Of a stretch of DNA of 64,000 bases, positions 44,903 through 55,188 are shown in pieces. The DNA is from Pyrenopolyporus hunteri. Taxonomy: Eukaryota > Ascomycota > Sordariomycetes > Xylariales > Hypoxylaceae. Positions within the stretch are counted from its first letter, which is position 1, and every line of letters starts with the position of its first letter. The position numbers and the translations under genes are program-made. The DNA is taken from positions 868,001 through 932,000 of the forward strand of contig CADCXC010000038.1 in NCBI GenBank assembly GCA_902806595.1. Direction: 5' to 3'. The notes beneath the pieces were generated by a model, which was given only the letters and a program-made list of their open reading frames with translations, was not told where the DNA came from and did no database searches.

Positions 44903-47287
44903 TCATGATGGAGAATTAAGCACTAGGATCCCTTCAAAGTATCGCTGCAGGTCGCTAAAGTCCTCGAGTTCCCCGATCCAGCCGACATATTGATCAGGCC
45001 TCACTGCCACAACACATCCCCTCTCCCTATCTACACCATATTTCGCGTATGCATCTCCAAAACCCTCGTGGTAACTCACGTCGTCCACATATACTTTGTC
45101 ATAATCCCAGCCAGTGTACGGATTATATGGATGGAGAATCTTGGGGAAGTCTCTTAATAACTCCGTTTCGGTTCTCTTCGACGAATGAATCGTCAACACT
45201 TCAATCACCGCGTCCAATGGTGAGTCGGCAGGGGTGGAACTATGGAGGAAGTTATTCGGCGCGTCGAGTGCCTCGCAGAACTTTTCTACTCGTTCTTTCT
45301 GTGTAGGGTTCAGGATATTCCCGGCAAATAGGACTACTCGGAACCGACCGTTTGACTTAAGTTTCTCTTGGAAGTGATAAGGCCTCGCATCCGATTGATT
45401 CAGGACCTTGAAGCTATTGAAGCGCATCCCAATTGGGAGACCGGTGGCGAGAGCCTGCTTTTTCGCAAATTCCTCTCTGGAGATATTAGCAGCTACAGAG
45501 CCGTTATGTTTGATTTTATCATCTTGGTCCGGTTCTGTAGCCTTTGCGACGAGGGAGCTGGGACCATAGTCGACAATCAAGCCCGATGAGAACAGGTTGC
45601 CTTTTAAGAAGACTTCCTTGAATTCTTCCATGCTAACTCCCTCGGAATCCATGACATCCTTAGCTGGCCTACCTGAGAATAATCGGCTGAACCGATGATC
45701 GAAGTCGATAAGATCATGGGCTATTTTACGTCTCTCGCTCTGGTAGGTGCTTAAGATGCTAGGCTTGGCGATGCCTTTCGCGACGAGGGCTATCTTCCAG
45801 CCAAGGTTATAAGCATCGTGCATGGAAACATTCATACCTTGACCAGCCTTTGGGGAATGGGTATGCACAGCATCTCCGGCAAGAAAGACGCGTTCGTAAG
45901 CGTCGAAGTTCGTCGCGACCCTTTGTCCAATCTAGGGAACTAATGTTAGCGCAGTTTAGCTCTCCGGCAGAGTATTCAATTATCCCACCTGATACGCAGT
46001 CCACCAATCGCAGTACTCGTAGTCGATCTTGTATGGACTGAGGATTCTCTGTGCGGCACTCAGAATGAGCTTAGGAGTGATCCTAGATATATCTGCTCTG
46101 CCCGAGGCGCCGGGAGTCACCTCCTTTAGCTGGATATATAGCCGCACCAACTTGTTCTCCCGGGGGATTACCATTAGGCTGCCACTGTCGAGTGAATGGA
46201 TGGCGCACCGCATTCGAATATCAGCTAAGTTGGAAGTGTCAGTATCTAAATTCTGCGTTACATAGTCTCGTAACTTGCCTACTCACGGAAATCGGTAATG
46301 GGGATAATATCTAGAACACCCCAGATATAATCTGTCGCTTCGCCCTGCAACTCGAAGCCCAACGCTCGGCGAGTCCAACTACGTGCGCCGTCACACCCGA
46401 TAACGTATTTAGCGTGGACAATCTCACTCATTCCAGCCCGCAGCCTACTTTTCCGAATTAAGTCATCTTCATCGTCTTCGTGGATCAGGTTGCTCCGGAA
46501 AATGCCGTCCGGAATTTTGCTTCCGCTAACCTGTTGCTTAGGCGTAGACTCCTCCTCGGTAAGGTAGCGCAGTTTCACGGTAACTGGGTAAGCAGATTCA
46601 TCCTCGATTTTAGACGTGTCGATGTCCAGGGACTCGGGGAGAACCCCACGTTCCACTCTGATCGTATCCTTAGAGTATTTCTTGATATTGTCCAAGAAAA
46701 ACCGTTCGATTCGCCCCTGGTGCAACACGATCTGCTGGAATCGGGAAATACCCACAACAGTGTCTGGGATCCGATCCGAGCGGCGAATGACGCCGTCGGG
46801 CCCAGGATTCTGGGTAGAGAATCAGCAGGCGCCCATACACCCCCTTGAAAATGCGAACTACACGTACCCACATGCATATCTAGGTCATAAGGGTTAGCCA
46901 AGAATCCCAGCAAACGGTTGGAGACACTACCTCAATCATATGGTATGCTTCTTTCCAGGCTCTATCTGCGAACCCCAGACTATCGAATATTTCAAGGCTG
47001 CGGCACTGTAGTCCATCGGCTTGGCCACGGAAGATCTTGGTGCTTCTTTTATCGACGATACGGGTCGTAACACCGCAGTGTGCCATCCAACAGGCCGACA
47101 TCAACCTAGCCAGAACATGAATCCCAAATACAGAGAGCAGGCAAAGTGTAAGACCGTTGGATTACTTACCCCGCAGGACCAGCGCCAATAATGAGTCTAG
47201 TCAACGAGTTAGTATGAGAGTAGTCGGAAACGCGCGGGTAACATACACGTCTACGTTCGACTCCGGTACAAATTCATTCGCAGCCAT
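44903..47287 (-). CDS. FAD-dependent phenol 2-monooxygenase-like hydroxylase
   Basis: Exons on minus: 47287-47247, 47196-47170, 47105-46931, 46879-46868, 46809-46287, 46224-45989, 45931-44903; 680 aa, a usual length. The reading phase works through all seven exons, including a 12-nt exon encoding ICMW, which restores YHMIEICMWNPGPDGVIRR. Motifs: FAD site IIGAGPAG at residues 16-23; QADGLQCRSLEIF; the substrate/FAD block QIVLHQGRIERFFLD; VIGCDGARSWTRR; AGDAVHTHSPKAGQGMN. The C-terminal 200 residues fit the thioredoxin-like dimerisation domain of phenol hydroxylase (PHE_HYDROX_DIM). Established reaction of the family: phenol plus NADPH and O2 to catechol. The protein could act on another phenolic. 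It is in the same neighbourhood as a salicylate-hydroxylase-like gene; both produce catechols. Confidence 0.93.
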
Positions 47288-49257
47288 TTGGATGATTACC
47301 CTACTTAACAATAGGTTCGCAATTTCCTAAGAGACTTATTGGGGTTGCAAGAAGAACTGAGAATCCGGGTTGCGACGCCGTATCTATCAGCTTTAACGGT
47401 TAGACGAAATAGGGGTAAATGTAGGGTGCTCCTGCGTATCGGCTCGCCGAGTAGTCACTTCGGGTCGGTCGACGTATCAGAAATATCAAAAAATGACAAT
47501 AGAAATATGGAGACAATTATTGTAAAAAATCGATAGAAAGCATCCATCATGCGAGGCTTTTCTAGAGAGGGTCATATGCCGCTAGCGTGTGTTATAAGGA
47601 GAGGAGAGCGTATGTCATCTTGGCCCGGGTGCGGATCGAACCAACGGCATCCGAAGACGACCACACCTTTCCCCAAAGTTCATACAACCTACCTCCCCCC
47701 TACCACCTAGGTCACCTACCCAATCATGTATTGTACGTACATCAGCTACCTAGCAGCCATCGGTAGTAGGGCCGGTAGTAGGACCGGCAATAGTATCGGT
47801 AGTGGCATCTGCACCCAGACACCTGATAGCCTCCAATTGACGCACTCCGAAAACTGCCCCATTGCACGAGCGACATTGGAATCTGCACCGATATGATTGC
47901 AGAGTTGATGGCGAATACAAGAAGTATCGCGACAATTATTTGAGGTTGGGAATGTCCGACAGTGTAGCTTAATTCCAATGTGGAACCAGCTTCAGTGAAG
48001 ACGTCAACGTCGACGTCGGCTTAAAAGTGGCGGGAAGAGAGAGCGAGAAAAATTGCCCGCGTTACACCTATCTTCTAGGAATCATAGTTATTTAGGTAGG
48101 TAACCTAGATTGCCTTAATCGGAGGATTACTATCAGGAGTTGATTCCTAGGTGATATACGACGCCAAGTAAGGGATGATGGATACTTAATTGAGTAGGTG
48201 TCAAAAGATTTTGATGCTGTGATCGTGTTACAATAGGTGGTTGTGTCTGTCCGGTGTTACCGGCTTGCCTCTCAGCGTAGCTAAGGATCGACCCACGATC
48301 CTAAACATCCGCACTCTTCTTCTCCGCCGTAGGTGTTGTACATATGGATTGCTTTGTGAGTTGTAATTTGGTGATAGGCCTCCACAGGACGTATCTAGAC
48401 GTGTTGTGGAGATTAGTCGAAATTGAATGAATGAGGTTTGTCGTGAATGATACGGTTTATGATAGGTATCATGCAAACTCGGTGTATCGCTCGGTGCAGG
48501 ATCATTCTTTGATAATATAACACTAGTGCTTGTTGATGTCTCATCCTTATTGATTCGTTCCAAACTGATACCACGTGCAGGTCTTAATCTTAGTCCTCCC
48601 TGTTTTGGTCACCTACCTAGGTAAGTACCTATCTGCTAGATAGGTAGGTAGGTAGACATGTAGGCGGGTTAGGTACTTGTTTAAGGATCCCCGGAAGCGT
48701 CCCTAGGTGCTTAACTGAGGTAACGTTATACCTCGTAGATTTAATTTTTTAGGCGTATTTGACCTACGTAAGTAGTAGGTATTATTTCTACCGGTTGCTT
48801 GATTTTTCGTGTATAGTAGTAATTATGGTTTGTATCTCTCGATAGATAATCTCATTCATGGTGTGTTATTCTGTCTGAGAGCCCGCTGCCATACTGCGGG
48901 GAGTGTGCGGTCATGTCATTGTAGGCTGGCTGAGGATTGGTCGTTTCTGGAAGATTTTAATGAAGATTTAGATGGGGCTGGCTTAAGTAAGTTACGAGTA
49001 AGATACGCTATGTGCTTGGGTGGCTTTACAAGCCGTAGCGGGGTTCTTCAAAATCATTAAGGGGCGATAGGGGCGATAGGGGCGGTCAATAATTACCTAG
49101 GTAGTGAAGATGACCATTGTTTCCCTCATTCCCACCATATTGTTAGCCTTATGACAGAAACCACCTTTTTGGTAATCTTTACTGACCCTAGTTATGGTGT
49201 TATACAATACACACCTACCTATCTATATACAATACTGAGGGCTCGCCCCTCGCTTAA
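47288..49257. other. Intergenic region, repeat-rich
   Basis: 1.97 kb with no supported gene. It contains CCGGTAGTAGG-type repeats at 47765-47800, a CCTAGGTAAGTACC/TAGGTAGGTAGG cluster at about 48613-48660, and GGGGCGATAG in tandem at about 49062-49083. An open frame at 48228-48563 (111 aa) has no recognisable domain. A tRNA-like T-loop (GGTTCGATCC on minus near 47637) lacks a pairing stem and I do not call it. Confidence 0.45.
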
Positions 49258-49810
49258 CTCAATCAAACTCAAGCTCATGGCCTAGAGCCTCGTCTCTGTC
49301 AGGGGGTCAAAAGCCCGTGCATCATAGCCACCAGCGTAATAAGGCGTACCCGGTGGGCTAGGTACGGCTTCAGCGACCTCATCCAAGTAGATACCTTCTC
49401 TATCATCCAATTCTCTCCCTACCGCAGCCCAAACCCTAGCCGCTGCGCCTTGAGCGGTGCTTTTTAACATCTTGGCAAATCCTCCATCTCTCAGATCGTC
49501 CTAGGCGTTTGGTAGGTACCGAGCGAGTGGCGTGACTATGTTCCCTGGATGTACATAGACCACGAAGATTGTTGGACTGATTGATATCTACGGTCTAGTT
49601 CGTCTGCAAGGTGGATGTTAGGTAGCTGGCTTAGATTGGCCATAGGCCCCAGGCGGGATGCACTCTCTTTTCGGCGTTGATGTCTTCGATGTCGATTATG
49701 CCGTGGCGACGGGCGGCAGAAGATACCGGGATTGCGCGGGAATCGAATGAAGGGCTTGTGGAGGACAAGAGGGCACGTCATGATTCCTAGAATGTATAAG
49801 TCGGATTTAG
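49258..49810 (-). pseudogene. Short-chain dehydrogenase pseudogene (retinol-dehydrogenase-like)
   Basis: Remains of an SDR gene in several frames on the minus strand. In order: GIMTCPLV (the NAGIMTCP region), VSSAARRHGIIDIEDINAEK (catalytic Ser, about 49670-49730), YGQSK (catalytic Tyr/Lys) in a second frame, NIHLADELDRRYQSV in a third, VHPGNIVTPLARYL in another, and a long intact end MLKSTAQGAAARVWAAVG... to a TAG at about 49282. At least three frameshifts and a deletion between the first two segments break it. The final exon-like part also ends early at the TAG. The NAD-binding TGxxxGIG segment was not found upstream. This is a decayed, non-functional copy; the intact SDR at 6760 is of a different type. 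Confidence 0.78.
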
Positions 49811-51101
49811 ACAAACTAATAGATTTTCCCCTCTCGTTCACGCATACCTACCGGCGTTACTGACCAGAACGCTCAGTTTATTGTGTCTCCCACGAAGAAA
49901 ATCGTTGGCCCCGTCTCGGACACCTCCGAATGAACTTAAACCCATCTGAACGACCCCGAACGACCCCGTCCCACCACCTGCCAATATCTCATCGGCGACC
50001 GTTTTACCCTTGACCATGTCTCTGACCGTTATGAAAGCGTGAGGACTTATTAGATGAATAGCTATTGCCGTCTCGGGTCCGGGTCCACTGGGCGAACAGC
50101 CTGTAATAGGAATAACTCTGCCAGTTCATAAGGCTTTCGTAGCAAGCCCCTAATCCTCTATAATCTGAATTGCGGTAGGACGGGCATCCCCCGGACCTTG
50201 AGGATCTTTATGATCTACGGCGTAAGGAGCTAGGCGAATCGTGTAAGCGCAAAGGTAGGACAGAAATGTCTTCCAAGGCTGGCGATTCCGCCACGCTTTT
50301 ATGTATGTCTTTCCTCAGCTATCGGATTACGAATCGTGGCACGATTTTTGGGGCGCTAATGATCAGATTTCCCCCGTCGACCAGTTGAAAGAAGACTTTC
50401 TGGGCATAAATGCAAGCCCCTACCACCGGGACGAAACAGCATATCGTCACCAGTTCAAAACTACGAGAGACCTCGAGCGTACTGGCGCTACGGACGAATA
50501 TAACCGCCTCGTGAAAGAAAGTGATACATGTCTCGGGCCCACGAGTTGCCTACATACCTGACAGTTGCATCTATCAAAATAAGCCGCATCAACCAAACCT
50601 CGACTCCATAACTGGACACTCTATCAGTATCACTATTTGCGAAAATATCTACACATACCTAAGCTCGTGAGGGTACCCAAGAATGATACGAATGTGGCAA
50701 TTTTGGCTGTTTTGAGCTATTTACACAACTGAAAACTAATTCATTCTTTCCCTTTATCCGCTCTACTCCTTAAGTGGTTGTTGAGCACGTTAATATCCGA
50801 TATATGATTACTCAGAATAGTTTATAATGTAAAATCATCTCCTACACGTATTGCGTGTTGAGGCTGCAATATCCGTCATACGACTATTTCATCCAGATCG
50901 CTCCTTGAGCTGATATATCTCGTCTCTTTCTAGCTTGATTTGGTTGTGTGTACGTTAAAGGAGGCGGCCATGAGCATCGGTTGTGGCGGTTAAATGAACG
51001 CCATTCCCGGGAATTGCTCTCCAGAAGATGCATCCTGAGACTATGCTCACACTGTTGTGGGCCTTAGTCAATATCTTTTGGTGTAACATAGGCAAGTTAC
51101 G
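49811..51101. other. Intergenic region with one open frame
   Basis: It contains the ORF at 50301-50561 listed separately. Apart from that I see no gene. The last 500 bp are AT-rich and precede the Pth11-like gene. Confidence 0.45.
50301..50561 (+). CDS. Unidentified ORF or gene fragment
   Basis: 86-aa open frame, reading upstream in frame as RNVFQGWRFRHAF before the ATG, up to a TAG. The composition (SDYESWHDFWGANDQISPVD; HQFKTTRDLERTG; EEYNRL-type end) is protein-like, with many aromatic and charged residues, unlike the random shadow frames nearby. I do not recognise a family. It could be one exon of a spliced gene, a decayed fragment, or chance. No introns could be placed with confidence. 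It ends at a clear TGA. Confidence 0.3.
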   Translation: MYVFPQLSDYESWHDFWGANDQISPVDQLKEDFLGINASPYHRDETAYRHQFKTTRDLERTGATDEYNRLVKESDTCLGPTSCLHT

Positions 51102-52627
51102 ATGTTGAGTGAGTCCGAACAAGCTTTCGTTCGAGAAGTCTGGGGACTACAGGGTGCCGCGTACCTCGTGGTCGCTCTCCGTTATTATAGCAGATTTTCG
51201 ATCATGGGATGGCGTGGCCTAGTATGGGATGATGCTATTATGTTTGTAGCAGTCGTAAGTTAATTCTACCCATCTTCGCTTTTACCATCCCTTTCTGACG
51301 TGTATTCTCAGATAGTTCATACCTTGGAGTCGCTTATGGCGTATCTCGTCGTGTCTCGTTGGAGAGGTCTTGCGAATAATGCAATGACGGATACCCAGCG
51401 TGCCATGCTCGACCCAAAGTCAGAAGAGTGGCACTTGCGAGTCAACGGCTCAAAGACTCATATCGCTGGCCTTATACTCTACGCCACGCTTCTCTGGATG
51501 CTAAAAGCATCTTGGTTGGTATATTATACGCGCCTCACGTAGGTAAATAACGTTCTCTTAACTAATGCTGTCTGCTAATAATTCCACGTAGAGAAGGGCT
51601 CAACAATATGAAGCGATTAATACACTGGGGTGCTGCTATTGTCGGTGCAACATACGTCTCTTGCTTGCTCGTTGCTTTTCTGAAATGTATACCATTCCAT
51701 CATCAGTGGCAGATATACCCCTCTCCGGGAAGTGAGTGTAATCTAATTCACTCTTACCCATTGAATCAAGATATTAATAATAGGTTGCTAGATCACTGCA
51801 TGCCGGCCATTTCAACCGTACAAACTATTTACGTCATGGTCATGAATACACTCACAGATTTCTATCTCATGGCTATACCATTACCGGTACGTACTTGATC
51901 ACGAGTGGGAGATTTAGGACGTTGGCTGACGACGCTTGCTGAGTAGGTTGTGTGGAAATCTTATCTGCCATTAAGGAAGAAGCTAGTTCTCCTAGTCATG
52001 TTTAGTGGCGGCCTTCTTGAGATGGCTTTTGGTATTCTGAGATGCGTCTCCATCCTCACAGTAAGCTTGATTTTCATAGATTATGCCAATTAATATGCCC
52101 CGAAGCACCATTTAATATTATAATACGCCACGGGATTCTAGTAACGACGATATAAGTGGCTAATGGGTGCTGATAAATAGCTGGGCGATATCGACCCCGC
52201 TCAGTCGGGCTACTGGTCCGTCCGCGAGTCTTTCGTCTCCGTTGTCTTAACCAACATTCCCATGGTATATCCTATAGTTAGGAGGTTCATAGATAGAGGC
52301 TTCAGGAAGAATAGGTCCGAATCAACAATTCCAGAAGACCTTAAGGGCTACAAGCTTGGAAGTCTACCTCCTCGCCGCGAACTCGAAGGCCGACCCCAGC
52401 GGCCCTCCTTTCGCACGCAGAACAACACCCAATGGAGCTCACAAGAACGCATAACGACTGGGAAGGAGGCGTCGGATTGTGAAGAATCCCCCGCAAACCT
52501 ACCGAAGCATCAAGCGATAGTTGTTTCACTGAATGCAGGTGATGTACCGCGGAAGTCGAGCAGGCTAACAGACAGTGATGACCAAATTGTCGTTACTAGA
52601 GAATATATAGTCGTAGGAGGAAGATAA
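51102..52627 (+). CDS. Pth11-like integral membrane receptor (rhodopsin-type domain)
   Basis: Seven-transmembrane fungal protein of the Pth11/rhodopsin-domain family (PF20684), which includes putative G-protein-coupled receptors used in sensing surfaces and hosts. Exons 51102-51254, 51312-51538, 51592-51886, 51947-52060, 52181-52627; 411 aa; phases consistent. Introns are 53-120 nt. Visible family strings: WGLQGAAYLVVALRYYSRF and GLVWDDAIMFVAV in exon 1, the cysteine-containing loop FHHQWQIYPSPGSEC, the block LTDFYLMAIPLP/VVWKSYLPLRKKL, GILRCVSILT, and WSVRESFVSVVLTNIPMVYPIV. No N-terminal CFEM domain is present. The C-terminal 120 residues are a hydrophilic cytosolic tail. The ligand is unknown; in this neighbourhood it may sense a plant compound (inference). 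Confidence 0.87.
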
Positions 52628-52775
52628 TGCAATTAAGATGGTGTGAATTAGGGCAATTACTATAAATGAGCTACTCTATACTTAAGGAAGGGGCTGGAAT
52701 TTCCTTTCCCACGCGTACATTTATGTCTGCCGCATACATTTGAACTTCCGGTAAAGGCATTGATAGAAGAAGTTC

Positions 52776-53993
52776 CTAGAACGTCTCATCATGTGCATGC
52801 TTCAACGCTAAAATCGTATCCAAATCATATTCCTTCTTCTTCTTGAACCAATCCAGGTACGCGAATGTGTGAGGGGAACCGGTATATCGCTTAATTGTGA
52901 CCTTGTTTCCGCCCTCTATAAGTTTCAGTCCATAAGCCTCACCTTCGTCCCGTAGAGGGTCACACTCGCCAGTTCTTATGAAAGTGTCACACAACTCGGT
53001 CCACTGTTGTGACTTCAGGGGAGCGATCCACCATTCTGGCCACATGGCAAGGATTTCTTCGGCCCTATCCTTCGGAAAACATTGCTCTCCGAAGAATTTA
53101 ATACGTGACCATGGAAGAATTGGCCCGTTGGAGAAATCGTGAAAGGAAGCGAAAGGGGAGTCAGTATAATCCTTGTAAAGGAGTCCTTCAGTCGTAGGAG
53201 GTACAGTTGCCAAGCACATCTTAAGAGGAATACCAGCGTCCCGTGCCATATGCTGTAGAACGAGGCAAATGTGCGCCCCGGCTGATATCCCCCCGATGGA
53301 GATCGAGCTCGGGATGATCCTTAAGGAAGCGGCTGATTCCCGAGCCTAGTTGTTTATCATTATTATACACGCTTTCGGTGGTGAAGCGTCATGTGAATGA
53401 TGCTTACCCATAGTAATGCAGCCCAGGCGTCTTGTATGCATTTGCCCCAGATGGTTTCTTACGAAGTTAGTCAGATGGCGCTGCTTTGTACTTCTTATAC
53501 CTACCTGGGCAATGCCGATAATTAACATCTATCACGACGATACCTGCACCATCCCGCATGCTTAAACACAGTTGAGACTCAGTGTTCAAATCGCCCAAAA
53601 CGAAACCGCCACCTAAATACCTTCTTAGTGGCTTAATATACAACTGTTTGGCAGGGGAGATTTCGTACCATGGAAGTTCAGATGTAGTCCATATGGGCCC
53701 TCGCCAAACTGCGCAGGGTCGGGATTGTATATCTTAATTGGGATCCTTACACCATCTTGAGAGGGGAACTCTCCGTCGGTAACCCTTTCCCACCCGGTGA
53801 CGTCCTTTGACCAAGGTTGCGCGAATCTGGCAGGATTGGCACGTATTTCCTCGATGGAAAATTCATGTTGTACCGGTACGCCAGCAGCCCTAGTTTTGAG
53901 GACGTACTTAACTATCTCTGGGTCGTACTTCTCGAGGATGTAAGGCTCGAAGACGTTCTCGGCGTCTGTACCGGTTTCTGGTTGGCTACTCAT
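52776..53993 (-). CDS. Alpha/beta hydrolase (HGGG-type esterase/lipase)
   Basis: Exons on minus: 53993-53669, 53612-53505, 53457-53408, 53345-52776 (introns 56, 47 and 62 nt); 350 aa. Splicing assembles the hormone-sensitive-lipase-type signature: oxyanion HGGG at residues 108-111, VVIDVNYRHCPE, then GxSxG as GISAG with Ser182. The Asp/His of the triad are probably in the ECDPLRDEGEAYG block and the HTFAYLDWF block near the C-terminus. Fungal members hydrolyse carboxylic esters, including carbamates and plant esters. No signal peptide, so probably cytosolic. It lies in tandem on the minus strand with the GST gene. Confidence 0.9.
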
Positions 53994-54401
53994 GGTTTAG
54001 AGTTTACGTTAGGGTGCTTCAATATCCTACCTAGGTAGTTAATTAACTCGAAAGTATACGGTCGAGAGATTATAAAAGACGGAAATTAAGAAATATCTAA
54101 ACTAGCTGGCCCTTGGGGTTCACCGACCCCTCTTAGTCAAACGGTATTTTGCATTATCCGCGGGTAGTTTTATTACCGAACCAAACGGCAGCGCTTTTCT
54201 AAACGAGCTATCCCGGATGTGCCGTGGTTAAGTTAGTCCTGCCAAATCTCAAGGTTGGATAGAATAATGACATGCCTATGTTGCTAATGAAACCGGAAAA
54301 CGTAGGCAGTATTCTTAGCTGTGCTATTCAAGTGTATTCTAGCTAATAACTAAGTGCCACCTACATTTGCCTAATGTAGATTACGGATGGAATTCTCTAA
54401 G
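53994..54401. other. Intergenic spacer between two minus-strand genes
   Basis: 408 bp, AT-rich, without coding sequence. It contains the promoter of the hydrolase and the 3' end of the GST gene, and a CTACCTAGGTAG palindrome near 54028-54039. Confidence 0.5.
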
Positions 54402-55188
54402 TTAGGATTTGATGTATTTGGACCCAATCCCTTTCTGGACGGCAGAGCGCTGAGCAATGCGGTCAATCCACTGCAGTAGATGCGGGAACTGATTTATTTC
54501 CTCCTTGGTAAACCCGCTCCTCTCCCATCCTTTGACCCAAGGCCATGTCTTGATGTCTGCTACCGAATACTTCCCTTTGCCTTTGCCGGCCAGGTATTCT
54601 CTTGGCTCGCCAGTAAACTTCCCAGAGAGTCGGATTTCGAGTACTCCGAAGACTCTGAGTGTTTCATTCCTGTAACGATTGATGGCAACTTGGTTACGTC
54701 GGTTAGAATACGTCTTTCCTAAAGTAGCAGGAGTACTCACAGTCAACTTTCTCCGGGGCGGCTCGAGTGAAGTAATGAACCTGGCCTTGATACGGAGCTC
54801 CGGACCCGTGCCAAAAGAAAGTCCACTGCAATGCTTCGCTTCGCTCAAGATCGTCTGTGAAGCCGAACTTGTGGTCCTTATCGACGGATTGCAGCAGGTA
54901 GAAGAGCTCGGCCGAGGTCTCGTGGACAGGAAAAGGGGGGCTTTGGTTGTTGTCGATTAGCACGGGAATGCGCCCGTTGGGATTTAGTCGTAGGAACCAC
55001 TCCTTCTTTTGCTCGTTGGTCGAGATGTCAATAAGGGTGGTAGTCCAGGAAGTGCCGTACGTTTCTGCTAGCTCCTCTAGTAGTATCTGTACCGCTTGTC
55101 CATTCGGAGTGTTTTGGGTAATGAGGTGGAGGCCCTTCGCATTCTTCACATCGTCAGGAGTTTCGGAGATGTACAGCTGGCCCGCCAT
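54402..55188 (-). CDS. Glutathione S-transferase, Ure2-like
   Basis: Exons on minus: 55188-54741 and 54688-54402; intron 52 nt (GTGAGT...CTAACCGACGTAACCAAG); 244 aa. The N-terminal thioredoxin-fold domain has LHLITQNTPNGQAVQILLEEL, then the conserved EWFLRLNPNGRIPVLID (cis-Pro and GSH-binding region). The C-terminal helical domain has the string YSVADIKTWPWVKGWERSG, diagnostic of fungal Ure2-type/GTT-like transferases, and ends in the typical PHLLQWIDRIAQRSAVQKGIG. Function in the family is conjugation of glutathione to electrophiles or peroxidase activity; the protein may detoxify quinones formed from catechols here (inference). A 9-bp tandem repeat lies just upstream of the start. Confidence 0.92.

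Noticed and set aside
47618..47660. tRNA-like T-loop on the minus strand (GGTTCGATCC) with a GGCC-type 3' end
   Set aside because: The bases flanking the loop do not pair as a T stem and no acceptor, D or anticodon arms can be drawn upstream.
48228..48563. 111-aa frame on the minus strand
   Set aside because: Composition Ser/Thr/Arg-rich, no recognised motif and no splice sites that extend it.
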